Source: Trinickia caryophylli (GTDB lineage: Bacteria > Pseudomonadota > Gammaproteobacteria > Burkholderiales > Burkholderiaceae). From it: DNA of 64,000 nucleotides. Below the pieces are notes generated by a model. That model saw only the letters and a program-made list of their open reading frames with translations. It did no database searches and was not told the DNA's origin. Within the stretch, counting starts at the first letter, position 1; every line of letters begins with the position of its first letter. Both the position numbers and the translations under genes were made by a program. The stretch covers positions 3,782,001-3,846,000 of the forward strand of contig NZ_CP139970.1 in NCBI RefSeq assembly GCF_034424545.1. Direction: 5' to 3'. Of this stretch, positions 36,169 through 45,623 are shown in pieces.

Positions 36169-36584
36169 CCCGATAAGTAGACGAAAAAAAGGGCGATAGT
36201 GCGCGGACAGCGCCCGCGCGCCAGGCGAGGGCGCCAGCGTGGGGCTATTCGTCGCACCAGTTTAGTGTGTCGTGAACTCGTTGCCATGACATTTTTTGTC
36301 GAGAATCGGACATCGACCTTCACGTCTTGGGGACCGGTTCCAGCGAGCAGAGCGGAAAGTAGCGGTCAGCCGAGGCCCGCACGGCCGTCCAAGCTTTTAG
36401 CCGCAATGACTTTTTGGTGGGGTATAAACCGGAGCGTGCAATGAAAAATGCGCAGCGGCGCAGGGCCTCGTTAGAGGTGGCGCTCGCTAAAGAAGGCCTT
36501 CAAAGATGCCGTTGACCAGCGGACGGAGGCCGGTTTTGCCTTTCACTCCGCCCACGAGGCGGTGAATGATAAGAAGGGGATGTC
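36169..36584. promoter_or_regulatory. Intergenic region before the second chemoreceptor gene
   Basis: A 416-base gap between the divergent fsr and MCP genes. It includes TATAAA at 36423-36428 and a 24-codon ORF at 36441-36515 with a GGAG leader, which I do not trust. AAGAAGGGGA lies before the MCP start. No operator palindrome stands out. Confidence 0.4.
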
Positions 36585-38255
36585 ATGAAGGTAGTTACGC
36601 TGGGCAAACGTCCGGGCGCGGGGTTCGTGCCGGACGGCGCGGGGACCGGCGGGCGGGCGCGCAGGGGCGCGGCGAAGGCCAGGTTCGACCGGCTTTCGGT
36701 GAAGGCCACGTTGAGGCTGGCGTTTGCCGTGCTGCTCGGCGGCACGCTGGCGATCGGCGTCTTCGCGCTCTCGCAGATCGGCCGCTTGAACGACGCCTCG
36801 AAGTCGATCTACGACCAGGGGCACGTTGCCAGCCGGGCCGCCGAAGAGGTGCGCGGCAACGTCTTGCGTGCGAGCCGCGCGCAGAAGATGCTGTTGACCG
36901 CCACGACGGCCAAGGAGCGCGACGAACTCGGCGCCGATATCGACAAGGGGCTCTCCGCCATCAACGGCAAGCTCGACACCCTGAGGCAATACACCGATCC
37001 GTCGGACGCTGCCGCGCTCGATCAGCAAAAGAAGCTCGCGGCGGCCGTGACTGCCTGGGCTGGCCATCTGCGCGACTTCGTCACGCTCATGAAGGCGCAG
37101 TCGCTCGACTTGTCGCAAATGAACTGGCAAGTCGGCATGCAGGACGTCTCCCTGCTCGTGGAAACGGGCAAACTCGAAAAGCTCGTCGACGAACTGGTTG
37201 CCCGCTGCGGCACGCAGGCGAAGGCGACGATGACGTCCGCCGACTTCATCTTCAAATCGTCGTTCGTGATGATGGCCGCAATGACGGCCGCGCTCGCGGG
37301 TGTGGCCATGATCGTCAGCGAGTGGGTCGTGCGCCGCCTCGCACGCCAGCTCGGCGGCGAGCCGGGCTATGCCAAGGACATCGCGAGCAAGATTGCGTCG
37401 GGGGATTTGTCCAGCCGCATTGCGCTCGGCAAGAAAGACGGGGCGAGCCTTCTTTACGCGCTTTCGGAAATGCAGTCGGGACTCGCGTCGACGGTCGGTG
37501 AGATCGCCGCCAGCTCCGAGGCAATCGCGTCGGCCGCCGGCGAGATTTCGATGGGCAACCTCGATCTGTCGCAACGCACGGAGCAGCAGGCCGTCTCGCT
37601 CGAGCGCACGGCCTCGAGCATGGAGGAACTGACCTCGACGGTGCGCCAGAATGCCGACAACGCGCGGCAGGCCAGTACGCTCGCCAACAACGCTTCCGAC
37701 ATTGCTTCGACCTGCGGCTCGGTGGTTTCGCGCGTCGTCACGACGATGGGCGAGATCAACGACAGTGCGAAGAACATCGGCGACATCATCGGCGTGATCG
37801 ACGGCATCGCGTTCCAGACCAACATCCTCGCGCTCAATGCGGCCGTGGAAGCCGCGCGGGCCGGGGAGCAGGGGCGCGGCTTCGCGGTGGTGGCGGGCGA
37901 GGTCCGTTCGCTCGCGCAGCGCAGCGCGGCGGCGGCCAAGGAGATCAAGACGCTCATCAACACGTCGCTCGAGCGTGTCGCCAACGGCTCGAGCCTGGCC
38001 GAAGATGCCGGCCGCACGATGGACGAAGTCGTGAAGGCGGTGCGGCGCGTGACCGACATCATGGGCGAGATCTCCGCTGCCTCGAGCGAGCAGAGCGCCG
38101 GCATCGAGGAAATCAACCTCGCCGTGACGCAGATGGATGCCGGGACGCAGCAAAATGCGGCGCTGGTCGAACAGGCCACGGCCGCCGCCCGCTCGCTCGA
38201 CGATCAGGCCAAGGCGCTCAAGCGTCTCGTCGGGCAGTTCAGGCTGCGCGCCTAG
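36585..38255 (+). CDS. Methyl-accepting chemotaxis protein with periplasmic four-helix-type sensor
   Basis: A 556-aa classical transducer. There is a first TM near residues 48-68 ([20 protein letters not shown]), an ~155-residue periplasmic helical domain, a second TM at about 225-248 ([20 protein letters not shown]), HAMP, then the signalling domain with tip [20 protein letters not shown] and [19 protein letters not shown]. Ligand is unknown; related receptors sense amino acids or organic acids. It is transcribed alone, away from the chemosensory operon of the left end, and probably belongs to the main flagellar system. Confidence 0.9.
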   Translation: MKVVTLGKRPGAGFVPDGAGTGGRARRGAAKARFDRLSVKATLRLAFAVLLGGTLAIGVFALSQIGRLNDASKSIYDQGHVASRAAEEVRGNVLRASRAQKMLLTATTAKERDELGADIDKGLSAINGKLDTLRQYTDPSDAAALDQQKKLAAAVTAWAGHLRDFVTLMKAQSLDLSQMNWQVGMQDVSLLVETGKLEKLVDELVARCGTQAKATMTSADFIFKSSFVMMAAMTAALAGVAMIVSEWVVRRLARQLGGEPGYAKDIASKIASGDLSSRIALGKKDGASLLYALSEMQSGLASTVGEIAASSEAIASAAGEISMGNLDLSQRTEQQAVSLERTASSMEELTSTVRQNADNARQASTLANNASDIASTCGSVVSRVVTTMGEINDSAKNIGDIIGVIDGIAFQTNILALNAAVEAARAGEQGRGFAVVAGEVRSLAQRSAAAAKEIKTLINTSLERVANGSSLAEDAGRTMDEVVKAVRRVTDIMGEISAASSEQSAGIEEINLAVTQMDAGTQQNAALVEQATAAARSLDDQAKALKRLVGQFRLRA

Positions 38256-38296
38256 CGCCTGCTGGCCTGGCCTCTGGCGCGGACGAGCGGCGCGGA

Positions 38297-38315
38297 GGCC
38301 CCGTGGGCAGGGGCC
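38297..38315. terminator. GC-rich stem-loop after the MCP gene
   Basis: GGCCCC-gtgggca-GGGGCC, between the convergent MCP and efflux genes. No T-tract. Confidence 0.35.
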
Positions 38316-38347
38316 GACGCACGGCGCCCGGCGCCCGGGAGGCGGCT

Positions 38348-39229
38348 TCAGGCGCCCGTGTGCGCGCCGGCAGCCGGGGTGACGACGACCGTGCAGGTGA
38401 TGCCGGCCGCGAGCACCACGCCGGGCGGTACTTCGTCGATATGGATGCGCACCGGTACGCGCTGCGCGAGACGAACCCAGTTGAAGGTCGGGTTCACGTC
38501 GGCTACGAGCTGGCGGCTTTGCGGGTTGTCGCGATCGTAGATGCCGCGTGAAATGCTCTCGACGTGCCCCCTCAGCGTACCGCCGCTCATCAGCCGGATG
38601 TCGGCTTTGTCGCCCACTTTCAGGCGCGGCAGTTTCGTTTCCTCGAAATAGCCATAGACCCAGAACGAACCGCTGTCGACGATGGCGAGCTTCGGCGTAC
38701 CGGCCGTCGCATAGTCGCCGCGATAGACGGCGAGATTGGTGACGTAGCCGTCCACGGGCGAGACGACGGTGGTGCGCGCGAGATCGAGCTTCGCCGCGTC
38801 GAGCGCGGCCAGGGCCTGCCGATAGAGCGCCTCGGCGCTTGCCGCCGATTGCAGCGCATTTTCGCGGCTTTCCTTCGATACGACGAGGCTGTCCATGTCC
38901 GCGCGGCGCAGCGCGTCGGCGCGGCGCATCTGCCACTCGGCCCGGCGCGCGGCAACTGCCGCCTGCGCCTGCTCGACCGCCACCTGATAGTGGGACGGGT
39001 CGATGCGCATCAGCACCTGGCCTTTCTTGACGAACTGGTTGTCCGCAACGGGCAGCGCGACGACGGCGCCCGAGATGTCGGGCGCGATGTTGACGATTTC
39101 GGCGCGCACGCGGCCGTCGCGCGTCCACGGCTCGTCCATGTAGTGAATCCATAAGGCGCGGCCGATCGCGAGCGCGGCGACGAAGGCGAGCGCCGTCGCG
39201 AGAAAGCCTATGAATTTTCTGAACGTCAT
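38348..39229 (-). CDS. aaeA: HlyD/AaeA-type membrane fusion protein
   Basis: A 293-aa periplasmic adaptor of an aromatic-acid efflux pump. N-terminal anchor FIGFLATALAFVAALAIGRA, a lipoyl half motif (VADNQFVKKGQVLMRIDP), an alpha-hairpin (residues 75-150), and the second lipoyl half with VVSPVDGYVTNLAVYRGDYA. It joins the inner-membrane FUSC protein to the outer-membrane channel. ATG 39229 is preferred over upstream in-frame Met codons as it starts right before the anchor. It is last in the OMF-FUSC-DUF1656-HlyD operon. Confidence 0.88.
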   Translation of the reverse strand: MTFRKFIGFLATALAFVAALAIGRALWIHYMDEPWTRDGRVRAEIVNIAPDISGAVVALPVADNQFVKKGQVLMRIDPSHYQVAVEQAQAAVAARRAEWQMRRADALRRADMDSLVVSKESRENALQSAASAEALYRQALAALDAAKLDLARTTVVSPVDGYVTNLAVYRGDYATAGTPKLAIVDSGSFWVYGYFEETKLPRLKVGDKADIRLMSGGTLRGHVESISRGIYDRDNPQSRQLVADVNPTFNWVRLAQRVPVRIHIDEVPPGVVLAAGITCTVVVTPAAGAHTGA

Positions 39230-39263
39230 GATTCGGCTCGATCGGTGAGAGGAAAGGGTTCGT

Positions 39264-39464
39264 TCAACGGTAGACCGCGAGGCCCAGCGCACCGCAAATG
39301 CCCACGAGCAGGCTCGCGCGAAAGAGCGACGGATGCCAGACGAAGCGGTAAAAGCCGGTAGCGGCGACGAGCCGATCGACGGCCCAGGCGATTACCGCGC
39401 CGACGATGCCCAGCACGACGATGGCCGGCACGTAGGCGCCGAAAATGGCGAGATCACGAGGCAT
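39264..39464 (-). CDS. aaeX: DUF1656 small inner-membrane protein (AaeX-like)
   Basis: A 66-aa protein with two hydrophobic segments (YVPAIVVLGIVGAVIAWAVD and LFRASLLVGICGALGLAVYR) and the RFVWHPSLFR turn typical of DUF1656/AaeX proteins that accompany FUSC efflux pumps. Its start overlaps the end of the FUSC gene by 11 bases. GGAG is placed seven bases before ATG 39464. The exact role in the pump is not known. Confidence 0.85.
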   Translation of the reverse strand: MPRDLAIFGAYVPAIVVLGIVGAVIAWAVDRLVAATGFYRFVWHPSLFRASLLVGICGALGLAVYR

Positions 39465-41679
39465 GGGGAGCTCCGTCGGGTGGCGATGCGCCGCCGCGGC
39501 CCGCGCGCGCGCCCGGGGCAAAGGCGGCAAGCGGCGATTGCGGGTCGATCAGGGCGGTCCGCATGAAATGGAGGTGGCTCAGGATGCGTTGCAACCGGTG
39601 CCGCTCGTCGCGCGGCGGCGCGAAGGCCGCCAGGGCCTGCTGAGTGGCGGCGATCGCATCGACGTTCGCCGCAAGTGCCGCATCCAGGCGGGCGGCATCG
39701 GGCCGCGCGAAGAGCGCCGCGAGCTGGGATTGCGCTTTGGCGATGCTGCGCCGCCATGGCATCGTCGGCCCGTAGCGGGCATCGGCAGGCAGTTCGGCGA
39801 GCTCGCGGCGCAGATCGATCGCAGCGTGCCCGGACTCGAGCACCGCGACGAGCCAGGCGAGCGCGCCGCGGCGCGCATCGGGCGCCTGCTCGGCGATTGC
39901 GTAAGCCTGAAAGGCGACGTCGCGCGCGCGACTTTCGAACCGCGAGCGCACGCGCGCAAGCGGAGCGCTGCAGGCGAGGACGACCTGCCGCCGCAGATCG
40001 GCGACGAGGCGTTCGATGAGCCAGGGCGTCGATGGCGGCACGAGCACGGCGAACGCGAACGCGCACACGACCATCGACAGGACCAGCGCGAGGGCGCTAT
40101 CGGCGAAGCCCGATGGGTCGTAGCGCATGACGTTGTCGGGGCCTGCAAGCACGCAAAAGAAGATGCAGTAGCCGGCACCGATACCGGCGAGCTTCGGGCG
40201 CGTGGTGAGGAACACGCCGAACGCGAGCGGCGCGGCGAGCACGGGACACAGCAGCGGCAGGCCGTCGATGTTCGGATAGGCGTGAAACACGACGACGAAG
40301 CCGGCGAGCGTTGCCAGCACGGTGCCGATCGTCATCTGCACGGCCATGCGCGTCGGCCGCGGCGATGACGACGCAAGCGCGCAGACGGCTGCCGCGTTGA
40401 GAACGAGCGTAGCGCCGTCCGGCCAGGCGGTGGCGATCCAGAAGGCGCTCAGCGCGGCCATCACGATGGCGCCGCGCACGCCCGCGATCAACGTCGCGAC
40501 GGCGTTCGTTTTTGGCTCGTAGCGTTCCGGCGAGCGCTCGCGTTCGTGCGTGGCTGTCGCAAGCGAGGCATAGGTGAGCGCATAGGCGTGCATGTCGTCG
40601 ACGAAGCGGTAGAGCAGCTCGGATGCCGTATCGAAATCGAGCAGCGCGCAATCGGGGTGCTCGGCGAGGCTCGCGCGCGTGGCCCGGACGCGGCGTGGCA
40701 ACGCGGTCTTGAAAGCCTCGAGCCCGGCTGCGGAGCGGGCGGCGTCGGCTGCTCCGAGCACCGGCTCCCCGGGCGTATAGAGCAGCGGCGCGAGCTCGGT
40801 GAAGTACGGCTCGATCGCTGCAACAGTCGCATCGGCGCCGGCTTGGCGCAATCGGTTCATGAGCTGGTGCAGCGCATGAAAGCGGGTGGAGGCGGTCATG
40901 AATTCGTTGTTGAGCCGCGCGAGGCGCCCGCTGCGGTTGCGCGCGTCGTGCCCCTCGAAGACGGCGATGCTGCGCATTGCCTCGAAGCCGACGATCTCGG
41001 CGAGAAAGCGCGCGTTCGTGCGCTCGATCTGATCGCGAGCGACGCGCCCGCCGAGCGCGGCGGCGACGTATTCGACGAATCGCGAGAAGCGAGCGCGCAC
41101 CGTGCTGCGCATCTGCGCGCTCGCGTGCTCCGGCAGCACGAGCGCGCTGACGAACCCTGCGCAAAGCACGCCGAGCGTGACCTCCGCTGCGCGCGTGAGT
41201 GCCGCGAGAAATGCACCGTCGGGCTGCTGCGCGGCCGGAATGCCGATCAGCGCGGCCGTATAGCCGGCGAGCAGAAAACCATACGAGCGAAAATTGCGGT
41301 TGCGGGCGGCACCGGCCGTGCAGATGCCGGTCCACAGCGCGAGCGCGGCAAGAAAGAGCGTGGGCTGCTGCGAGAACAGCGCGACGAGCGCGAGCGTCGC
41401 CGCGAGGCCGACGAGGGTGCCGCCGATCCGGTAGAAGCTCTTGGCAAACACCGCGCCGCTTTGCGGCTGCATGACGATGAATACGGTCGTCATCGCGGTG
41501 CGCGGCTGCGGCAAGTCCAGCCGCAGGGCGATCGCCAGTGCGATGAAAGCGGCCAGCAGCGCCTTGAGGACGTACGCGATCGTGCGGCCCTCGGCTTGCC
41601 ACCACCCAGCCAGTGCGGTGCGCGTATCGGCGAAGAGCGAAGGCGATGGCGACGATGAAGGGCTTGTGCGCTCGGACAT
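39454..41679 (-). CDS. aaeB: FUSC-family (AaeB-like) efflux transporter
   Basis: A 741-aa inner-membrane protein with two blocks of hydrophobic segments (about residues 35-180 and 395-545) separated by a long soluble helical region, the layout of AaeB/FusC aromatic carboxylic acid and fusaric acid exporters. MTTVFIVMQPQSGAVFAKSF and GGTLVGLAATLALVALF are FUSC hallmarks. It works with the HlyD and outer-membrane proteins encoded next to it. GAGCCCCTGATC precedes ATG 41679; the gap to the OMF gene is about 20 bases. Confidence 0.9.
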   Translation of the reverse strand: MSERTSPSSSPSPSLFADTRTALAGWWQAEGRTIAYVLKALLAAFIALAIALRLDLPQPRTAMTTVFIVMQPQSGAVFAKSFYRIGGTLVGLAATLALVALFSQQPTLFLAALALWTGICTAGAARNRNFRSYGFLLAGYTAALIGIPAAQQPDGAFLAALTRAAEVTLGVLCAGFVSALVLPEHASAQMRSTVRARFSRFVEYVAAALGGRVARDQIERTNARFLAEIVGFEAMRSIAVFEGHDARNRSGRLARLNNEFMTASTRFHALHQLMNRLRQAGADATVAAIEPYFTELAPLLYTPGEPVLGAADAARSAAGLEAFKTALPRRVRATRASLAEHPDCALLDFDTASELLYRFVDDMHAYALTYASLATATHERERSPERYEPKTNAVATLIAGVRGAIVMAALSAFWIATAWPDGATLVLNAAAVCALASSSPRPTRMAVQMTIGTVLATLAGFVVVFHAYPNIDGLPLLCPVLAAPLAFGVFLTTRPKLAGIGAGYCIFFCVLAGPDNVMRYDPSGFADSALALVLSMVVCAFAFAVLVPPSTPWLIERLVADLRRQVVLACSAPLARVRSRFESRARDVAFQAYAIAEQAPDARRGALAWLVAVLESGHAAIDLRRELAELPADARYGPTMPWRRSIAKAQSQLAALFARPDAARLDAALAANVDAIAATQQALAAFAPPRDERHRLQRILSHLHFMRTALIDPQSPLAAFAPGARAGRGGASPPDGAPHAS

Positions 41680-41700
41680 GATCAGGGGCTCCCGGGCGCG

Positions 41701-43212
41701 TCAGTGCGCGCCGGCCGCGCTCGCATGCCGGTCGGCCGGCGCGAGGCTCGCCGCCCGCGGTCCGTCGGTTGGCGCAGCCAGGCCGCCGCCGAGTGCCCCC
41801 ATCAGCGAGGCATAGGCGGCAAGCCGCGCCGCACGGATTTCGGCCACGCGCTCCTTGGCGCCGAGCCAGCGCGTCTCTTCGACGATCACGTTGACGTAGT
41901 CGGTCAGCCCGCGCCGGTAGCCGCGGTCCGCCAACTGAAAGCTGCGCTCGGCGGCGGCGGCCGAGCGATCGGCGTCGCGTGCCTGTGCGCCGAGCGAGCG
42001 CAGGCGGACGACGGCATCGGCAATATCCTTGTATGCACCGACCACCGTTTGGTCATAGCGGGCGACAGCTTCGTCGTACCCCGCCGCCGCGACGCCCAGG
42101 CGCTCGCGCAGCGCGCCGCCCTCGAAGATCGGCAGCGACAGCGCGGGGCCGGCGGTCCAGCCGCCATTCGCCGCGTGCAGGAACTGAAAAAGCGGCCCGC
42201 TCGCCGCGAAGCCGCCGAGCGATGCGATCAGATCGACGTTCGGATAGAAGGCGGCATGCGCGACATCGATGCCGCGGGCCTGGGCGGCCACGGCCCAGCG
42301 TGCTGCCACGACGTCGGGCCGGTGACCGATGAGGTCGGCCGGCAGGGTCGAGGGCAGCGCGGCCTGCGGCGCGGCCAGCCCAAGCCGGGGGCGATCGAGC
42401 GAATCGAAGGCGCCGGGCCCCTTGCCGGCGAGCGCGGCAAGCCGGTTGCGAGCGAGCGCGATCGCCTCGCGCAGCGATTCGAGCCGCCGTTCGTATTCGG
42501 GAAGCGGCGCCTCGGCCTGACTCAGTTCCAACTGCGTGCCGATGCCGCCCGCGAGCCGGCGCCGCGCGAGCGCCGCAAGCTGCCGCTGCCGGGCGAGCAG
42601 CTCGGTTGCGACGTCGAGCAGCGCGAACTGCTGCGAGAAGTCCACATAGGCACGCACGACGTTCGCTTCGAGTTCGAGCTGGGCGGCGCGCGCATCGGCC
42701 GAGCGCTGATGCGCGACATCGAGCGCGCGCTCGGTTTCGTTTTTCTCGCGACCCCAGAAATCGAGGTGATAGGAAAGGCGCAGGGCGGCCGTGTTGTTCC
42801 AGGTGTTGGCGTTGGCGAACGGGCCCGGTCCGTAGTATTCGTTGTCGGGCCAGTGCTGGCGCGTGAGCGACAGGTTGCCCTCGATCCGGGGTTGTTCGGC
42901 GGCGGCGCTTACGCCAGCCAGGGCGTTCGCCGCGCGCACGCGCGCCGCGGCGGCGGCGAGCGTCGGGCTGCCAGCCGTGGCCGAGGTCACGAGTGCATCG
43001 AGTTGCGGATCCCCGAATGCGTGCCACCAGTCGGCAGCCGGCCAGCCCGCGCTTGCGTCCGCGGCGCGGATGGCGTTGCCGAGATCGTAGGACGCCGGAT
43101 CCGCCATCTCCGCCTGCGGCCGAATGCCGCCGGGGTTCGCGCAGGCGGCGATTATCATCGGCAACGCAAGAACCGCGAGCAATCTGCGTCGGATTCGGTT
43201 CGATTGCTGCAC
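41701..43212 (-). CDS. NodT/OprM-type outer-membrane efflux lipoprotein
   Basis: A 503-aa outer-membrane factor. The lipoprotein signal LLAVLALPMIIAACANPG gives lipobox Cys at about residue 24. Two tandem OEP repeats follow, each with helical barrels (AANALAGVSAAAEQPRIEGN, RAYVDFSQQFALLDVATELL, ALPSTLPADLIGHRPDVVAA, LSLPIFEGGALRERLGVA). It forms the TolC-like exit duct of the FUSC pump. First gene of the leftward efflux operon, adjacent to the divergent LysR regulator, which probably controls it. Confidence 0.9.
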   Translation of the reverse strand: MQQSNRIRRRLLAVLALPMIIAACANPGGIRPQAEMADPASYDLGNAIRAADASAGWPAADWWHAFGDPQLDALVTSATAGSPTLAAAAARVRAANALAGVSAAAEQPRIEGNLSLTRQHWPDNEYYGPGPFANANTWNNTAALRLSYHLDFWGREKNETERALDVAHQRSADARAAQLELEANVVRAYVDFSQQFALLDVATELLARQRQLAALARRRLAGGIGTQLELSQAEAPLPEYERRLESLREAIALARNRLAALAGKGPGAFDSLDRPRLGLAAPQAALPSTLPADLIGHRPDVVAARWAVAAQARGIDVAHAAFYPNVDLIASLGGFAASGPLFQFLHAANGGWTAGPALSLPIFEGGALRERLGVAAAGYDEAVARYDQTVVGAYKDIADAVVRLRSLGAQARDADRSAAAAERSFQLADRGYRRGLTDYVNVIVEETRWLGAKERVAEIRAARLAAYASLMGALGGGLAAPTDGPRAASLAPADRHASAAGAH

Positions 43213-43244
43213 GATTTTCTCCCGGTTGCGTCATGATGAAGTCG

Positions 43245-43340
43245 AATCCATTATATTTTTCGCGGAATTATCGAATAACCCGTAACGGTGTAATGGATTT
43301 TTACCGAATTTGAGATAATGGCTGTTGCGATTCATGCAAC
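43245..43340. promoter_or_regulatory. Divergent control region with inverted repeats (LysR sites)
   Basis: Two repeats lie between the efflux operon and the LysR gene. AATCCATTA (43245-43253) is inverted as TAATGGATT (43291-43299), 37 bases apart. GTTGC-gattcat-GCAAC (43324-43340) has LysR-like T-N11-A spacing, followed at once by CAAC-aatc-GTTG. The region is clearly AT-rich against its surroundings. Likely binding sites of the adjacent LysR protein. Confidence 0.5.
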
Positions 43341-43371
43341 AATCGTTGTGCATCGTGGAACAGGGAAGGGT

Positions 43372-44310
43372 ATGGACACGCTCCAGAACATGCGCGTATT
43401 CATGCGCGTCGTCGAATCGGGGAGCTTCACCGCGGCGGCGCAGCACTTGAATACGACGACGGCCTATGCTTCGCGCGCCGTTTCCGATCTCGAGGCTCAT
43501 CTGCATACGCGCTTGCTGAACCGCACGACGCGGCGCATTGCGCTCACCGAGGCGGGCGAGCGGTATTTACAGCGCTGCGAGCAGATTCTTGCCTACGTGG
43601 AGGAAGCCGAAGCCGAAGCGAGCGACGCGCACGCCCGCCCCTCCGGCAAGCTGCGCATGCATGCGATGGCGAGCTTCGGCGGGCACTACGTGGTGCCCGC
43701 GATCGGCCGCTATCGGCAGCGCTATCCCGAGGTGTCCGTCGATCTGACGCTCGCTCAGCGAATTCCGGACCTGCTCGACGAGGGGTACGACGTCTCCGTC
43801 GTGCTCGGCTATCACCTGCCGGATTCGGGGCTCGTCTCGCAGCGCCTCGGCAGCCTGTTCAGCATCGTCTGCGCGTCGCCGGCCTATCTCGAAAAGCATG
43901 GCGTGCCGAAAACGCCGTCCGATCTGACCCAGCACATCTGCCTGCGCATGGTCACGCCGGGTTCGACGTTCGACAAATGGAGCTTCGATGGGCCGCACGG
44001 CATCGAGACGTTCGCGCTGCCGGGCTCGCCGTTCCAGGTGAACGGTGCGGAGGCGATGGCGATCGCCGTGCGCGAGGGAATGGGCATCGCCGTGCTGCCG
44101 ACGTATACGGCGATGCGCTGGCTTCGAAACGGCGACCTCGTTTGGGTCATGCCGGAATACACGTCTCAGCCGATGAATATCTACGCGCTTTATTCGTCGC
44201 GCGAGTATCTCGACGCGAAGATTCGCACGTGGGTCGATTTCCTGCGGGAAGAGGTGCCGCAGACGCTCGCGGCCGAGCAAGCCGCGCTGCGGCAATTCGT
44301 ACGGACATGA
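43372..44310 (+). CDS. LysR-family regulator (AaeR-like)
   Basis: A 312-aa LTTR: N-terminal winged helix (MRVFMRVVESGSFTAAAQHL, recognition helix TTTAYASRAVSDLEAHLHTR), then the effector-binding domain of the AaeR/CrgA group. ATG 43372 is preferred over the upstream ATG (43318) as AGGGAAGGG lies directly before it and the domain starts there. It is divergent from the aae-type operon and probably activates it in response to aromatic acids, as AaeR does. The inducer is unknown. Confidence 0.88.
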   Translation: MDTLQNMRVFMRVVESGSFTAAAQHLNTTTAYASRAVSDLEAHLHTRLLNRTTRRIALTEAGERYLQRCEQILAYVEEAEAEASDAHARPSGKLRMHAMASFGGHYVVPAIGRYRQRYPEVSVDLTLAQRIPDLLDEGYDVSVVLGYHLPDSGLVSQRLGSLFSIVCASPAYLEKHGVPKTPSDLTQHICLRMVTPGSTFDKWSFDGPHGIETFALPGSPFQVNGAEAMAIAVREGMGIAVLPTYTAMRWLRNGDLVWVMPEYTSQPMNIYALYSSREYLDAKIRTWVDFLREEVPQTLAAEQAALRQFVRT

Positions 44311-44377
44311 CCATACCCGCCCCGCTCATGGCGGCGGGGCGTGGGCGGCACGCGCACCCTGCCGGCGAGGCGCCGGC

Positions 44378-44548
44378 TCAATGCCGCGTGCGGCGCCAAT
44401 CGAGCATGTGGTGCGTGGCGAGCCAGTGGTGGATGATCCCCTCGCCATGCTCGCGCTTGTAGGAGCGCGACTCGAAGATGGTCAGGCCCAGCAGCACGAG
44501 CAAGCCCACTGCAAGTCCGACCAGGCCGGCGATCGATTCAGCGTCCAT
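44378..44548 (-). CDS. Small single-pass membrane protein (56 aa)
   Basis: MDAESIAGLV followed by a clean hydrophobic segment (GLAVGLLVLLGLTIF) and a basic His-rich cytoplasmic tail (HWLATHHMLDWRRTRH). ATG 44548 has GGAGG six bases upstream. No family is recognised; similar tiny membrane proteins are often left unannotated. It is monocistronic. Confidence 0.6.
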   Translation of the reverse strand: MDAESIAGLVGLAVGLLVLLGLTIFESRSYKREHGEGIIHHWLATHHMLDWRRTRH

Positions 44549-44697
44549 GGAAGCCTCCGTTGCGTGATGGCGGCAACGAATACATATTAGGACACTCTGC
44601 GACGGCCGGCGATATCGGGATGCGATGGTCTCGTCGTTGCGCCACTGCGTTCGCGGCACCGTGGCTCCGGCAGCGGCGCCAGGGCCGCCGCCGAGCA

Positions 44698-45045
44698 TCA
44701 GTGCGTGGTGGCCGGCCCGGGGCTTTGCCGCTCCTGCACGCATACCCACGGCGAGACGACGACCGCCCACAGTTCGGGCTCGCGTGCCGCGAAGTCGGCT
44801 GCCGTCTCGGCCTGCATCCGTTCGACGAGGCCGGCCGACAGCCACTGCGCCACACGCGGGGTGTCGTCGGCCGCGATCGCTTCGGCCACGCTGACGAGGT
44901 CGATGTCGCGCGCGACGCGCAGCAGCATGCCGCGCGCGAAAAAGCGTTCGAGCTCGGCCCAGCCGATCTTGGCGGTCTCGCCAAGCAGTTTCAGGTAGAG
45001 GGGGCTCTGATTGCCGTCGCCGGCAGCGGTGTAGTCGGAAGTCAT
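44698..45045 (-). CDS. DUF2288 family protein
   Basis: A 115-aa soluble protein. The run GETAKIGWAELERFFARGML, then LVSVAEAIAADDTPRVAQWL and LWAVVVSPWVCVQERQ, matches DUF2288 proteins of gamma/beta-proteobacteria; function is unknown. No signal or membrane segment. It is transcribed alone on the minus strand. Confidence 0.75.
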   Translation of the reverse strand: MTSDYTAAGDGNQSPLYLKLLGETAKIGWAELERFFARGMLLRVARDIDLVSVAEAIAADDTPRVAQWLSAGLVERMQAETAADFAAREPELWAVVVSPWVCVQERQSPGPATTH

Positions 45046-45494
45046 GATGTGGTGCGCTCGTACAAGCGGGCGTCACTATACCCGAAACGCCTGGCGTGTC
45101 TGTCGACGCGCCCGCTCGCCGGCGTCGGCAAGGAGGGGCGGCGGCCCCTGTGTGCCTCGGTATCGAGCATGGCAAGTACCCGCTCGACGCCCGTGCGCCG
45201 CTTTCGTCCGACGCTTTATCCGACAATACGACTTCGCCCGGAAATCCGGAAGAAACGCTGAAAGCAATAAATCATCGATCTGTCGAATTGGCAAAGGGCG
45301 AGACCGCTGCCGCGAGGGTGGGGTGTGCAACAGATGCTTGCGATCGAAAATGAGAAAATTCTCGAGGCATTGATCAGGCAATTCGTTATTCTTCTGCTCC
45401 TGTTGCCTGACATTATCTCTGCTTTCGCGGCCAATTCAGTTCGAAACACCCGGTATTGATATTGCCGCTATCGCATAAAGCGACTAGATTGAAG
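45046..45494. other. Gene-free stretch before the candidate small RNA
   Basis: About 450 bases, AT-rich from 45230 on, with no convincing gene. GAGAAAATTCTC (near 45355) is a short palindrome. The end of the stretch holds the promoter-like pair for the small RNA. Confidence 0.4.
45462..45490 (+). promoter_or_regulatory. Promoter-like pair before the candidate small RNA
   Basis: -35-like TTGCCG (45462-45467) and -10-like TAGATT (45485-45490) with 17 bases between. A start near 45496 would begin the RNA almost at the first stem. Confidence 0.4.
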
Positions 45495-45569
45495 TTGGCG
45501 CACGGCGAACCGGTCCTTTGCCTCAATGCGCCAAACCCCCGTTGGCCCGGCCTTGCCGGGCTTTTTTTT
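45495..45569 (+). ncRNA. Candidate small RNA of about 75 nt
   Basis: TTGGCGCA (45495-45502) is repeated in inversion as TGCGCCAA (45527-45534) around a 24-nt loop. Immediately after, GCCCGG-CCTTG-CCGGGC (45545-45561) and eight T residues form a textbook intrinsic terminator on the plus strand. A promoter-like pair is placed right upstream, and no plus-strand gene precedes the terminator. I do not recognise a named RNA family. Confidence 0.5.
45545..45569 (+). terminator. Intrinsic terminator
   Basis: Six-pair GC stem, five-base loop CCTTG, then T8. Orientation is plus strand, so it cannot end the minus-strand nlpD-like gene beside it. The best intrinsic terminator in the window. Confidence 0.85.
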
Positions 45570-45623
45570 GGACGAAAGGTTTTGTCGTTCTCATTCTTCA
45601 GGACAACTGACGTTGTGCCGTCG

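Noticed and set aside
36441..36515. A 24-codon ORF with TATAAA and GGAG upstream
   Set aside because: The product is a short Arg/Lys/Ala-rich peptide without membrane or known features; the promoter-like elements are only partial.
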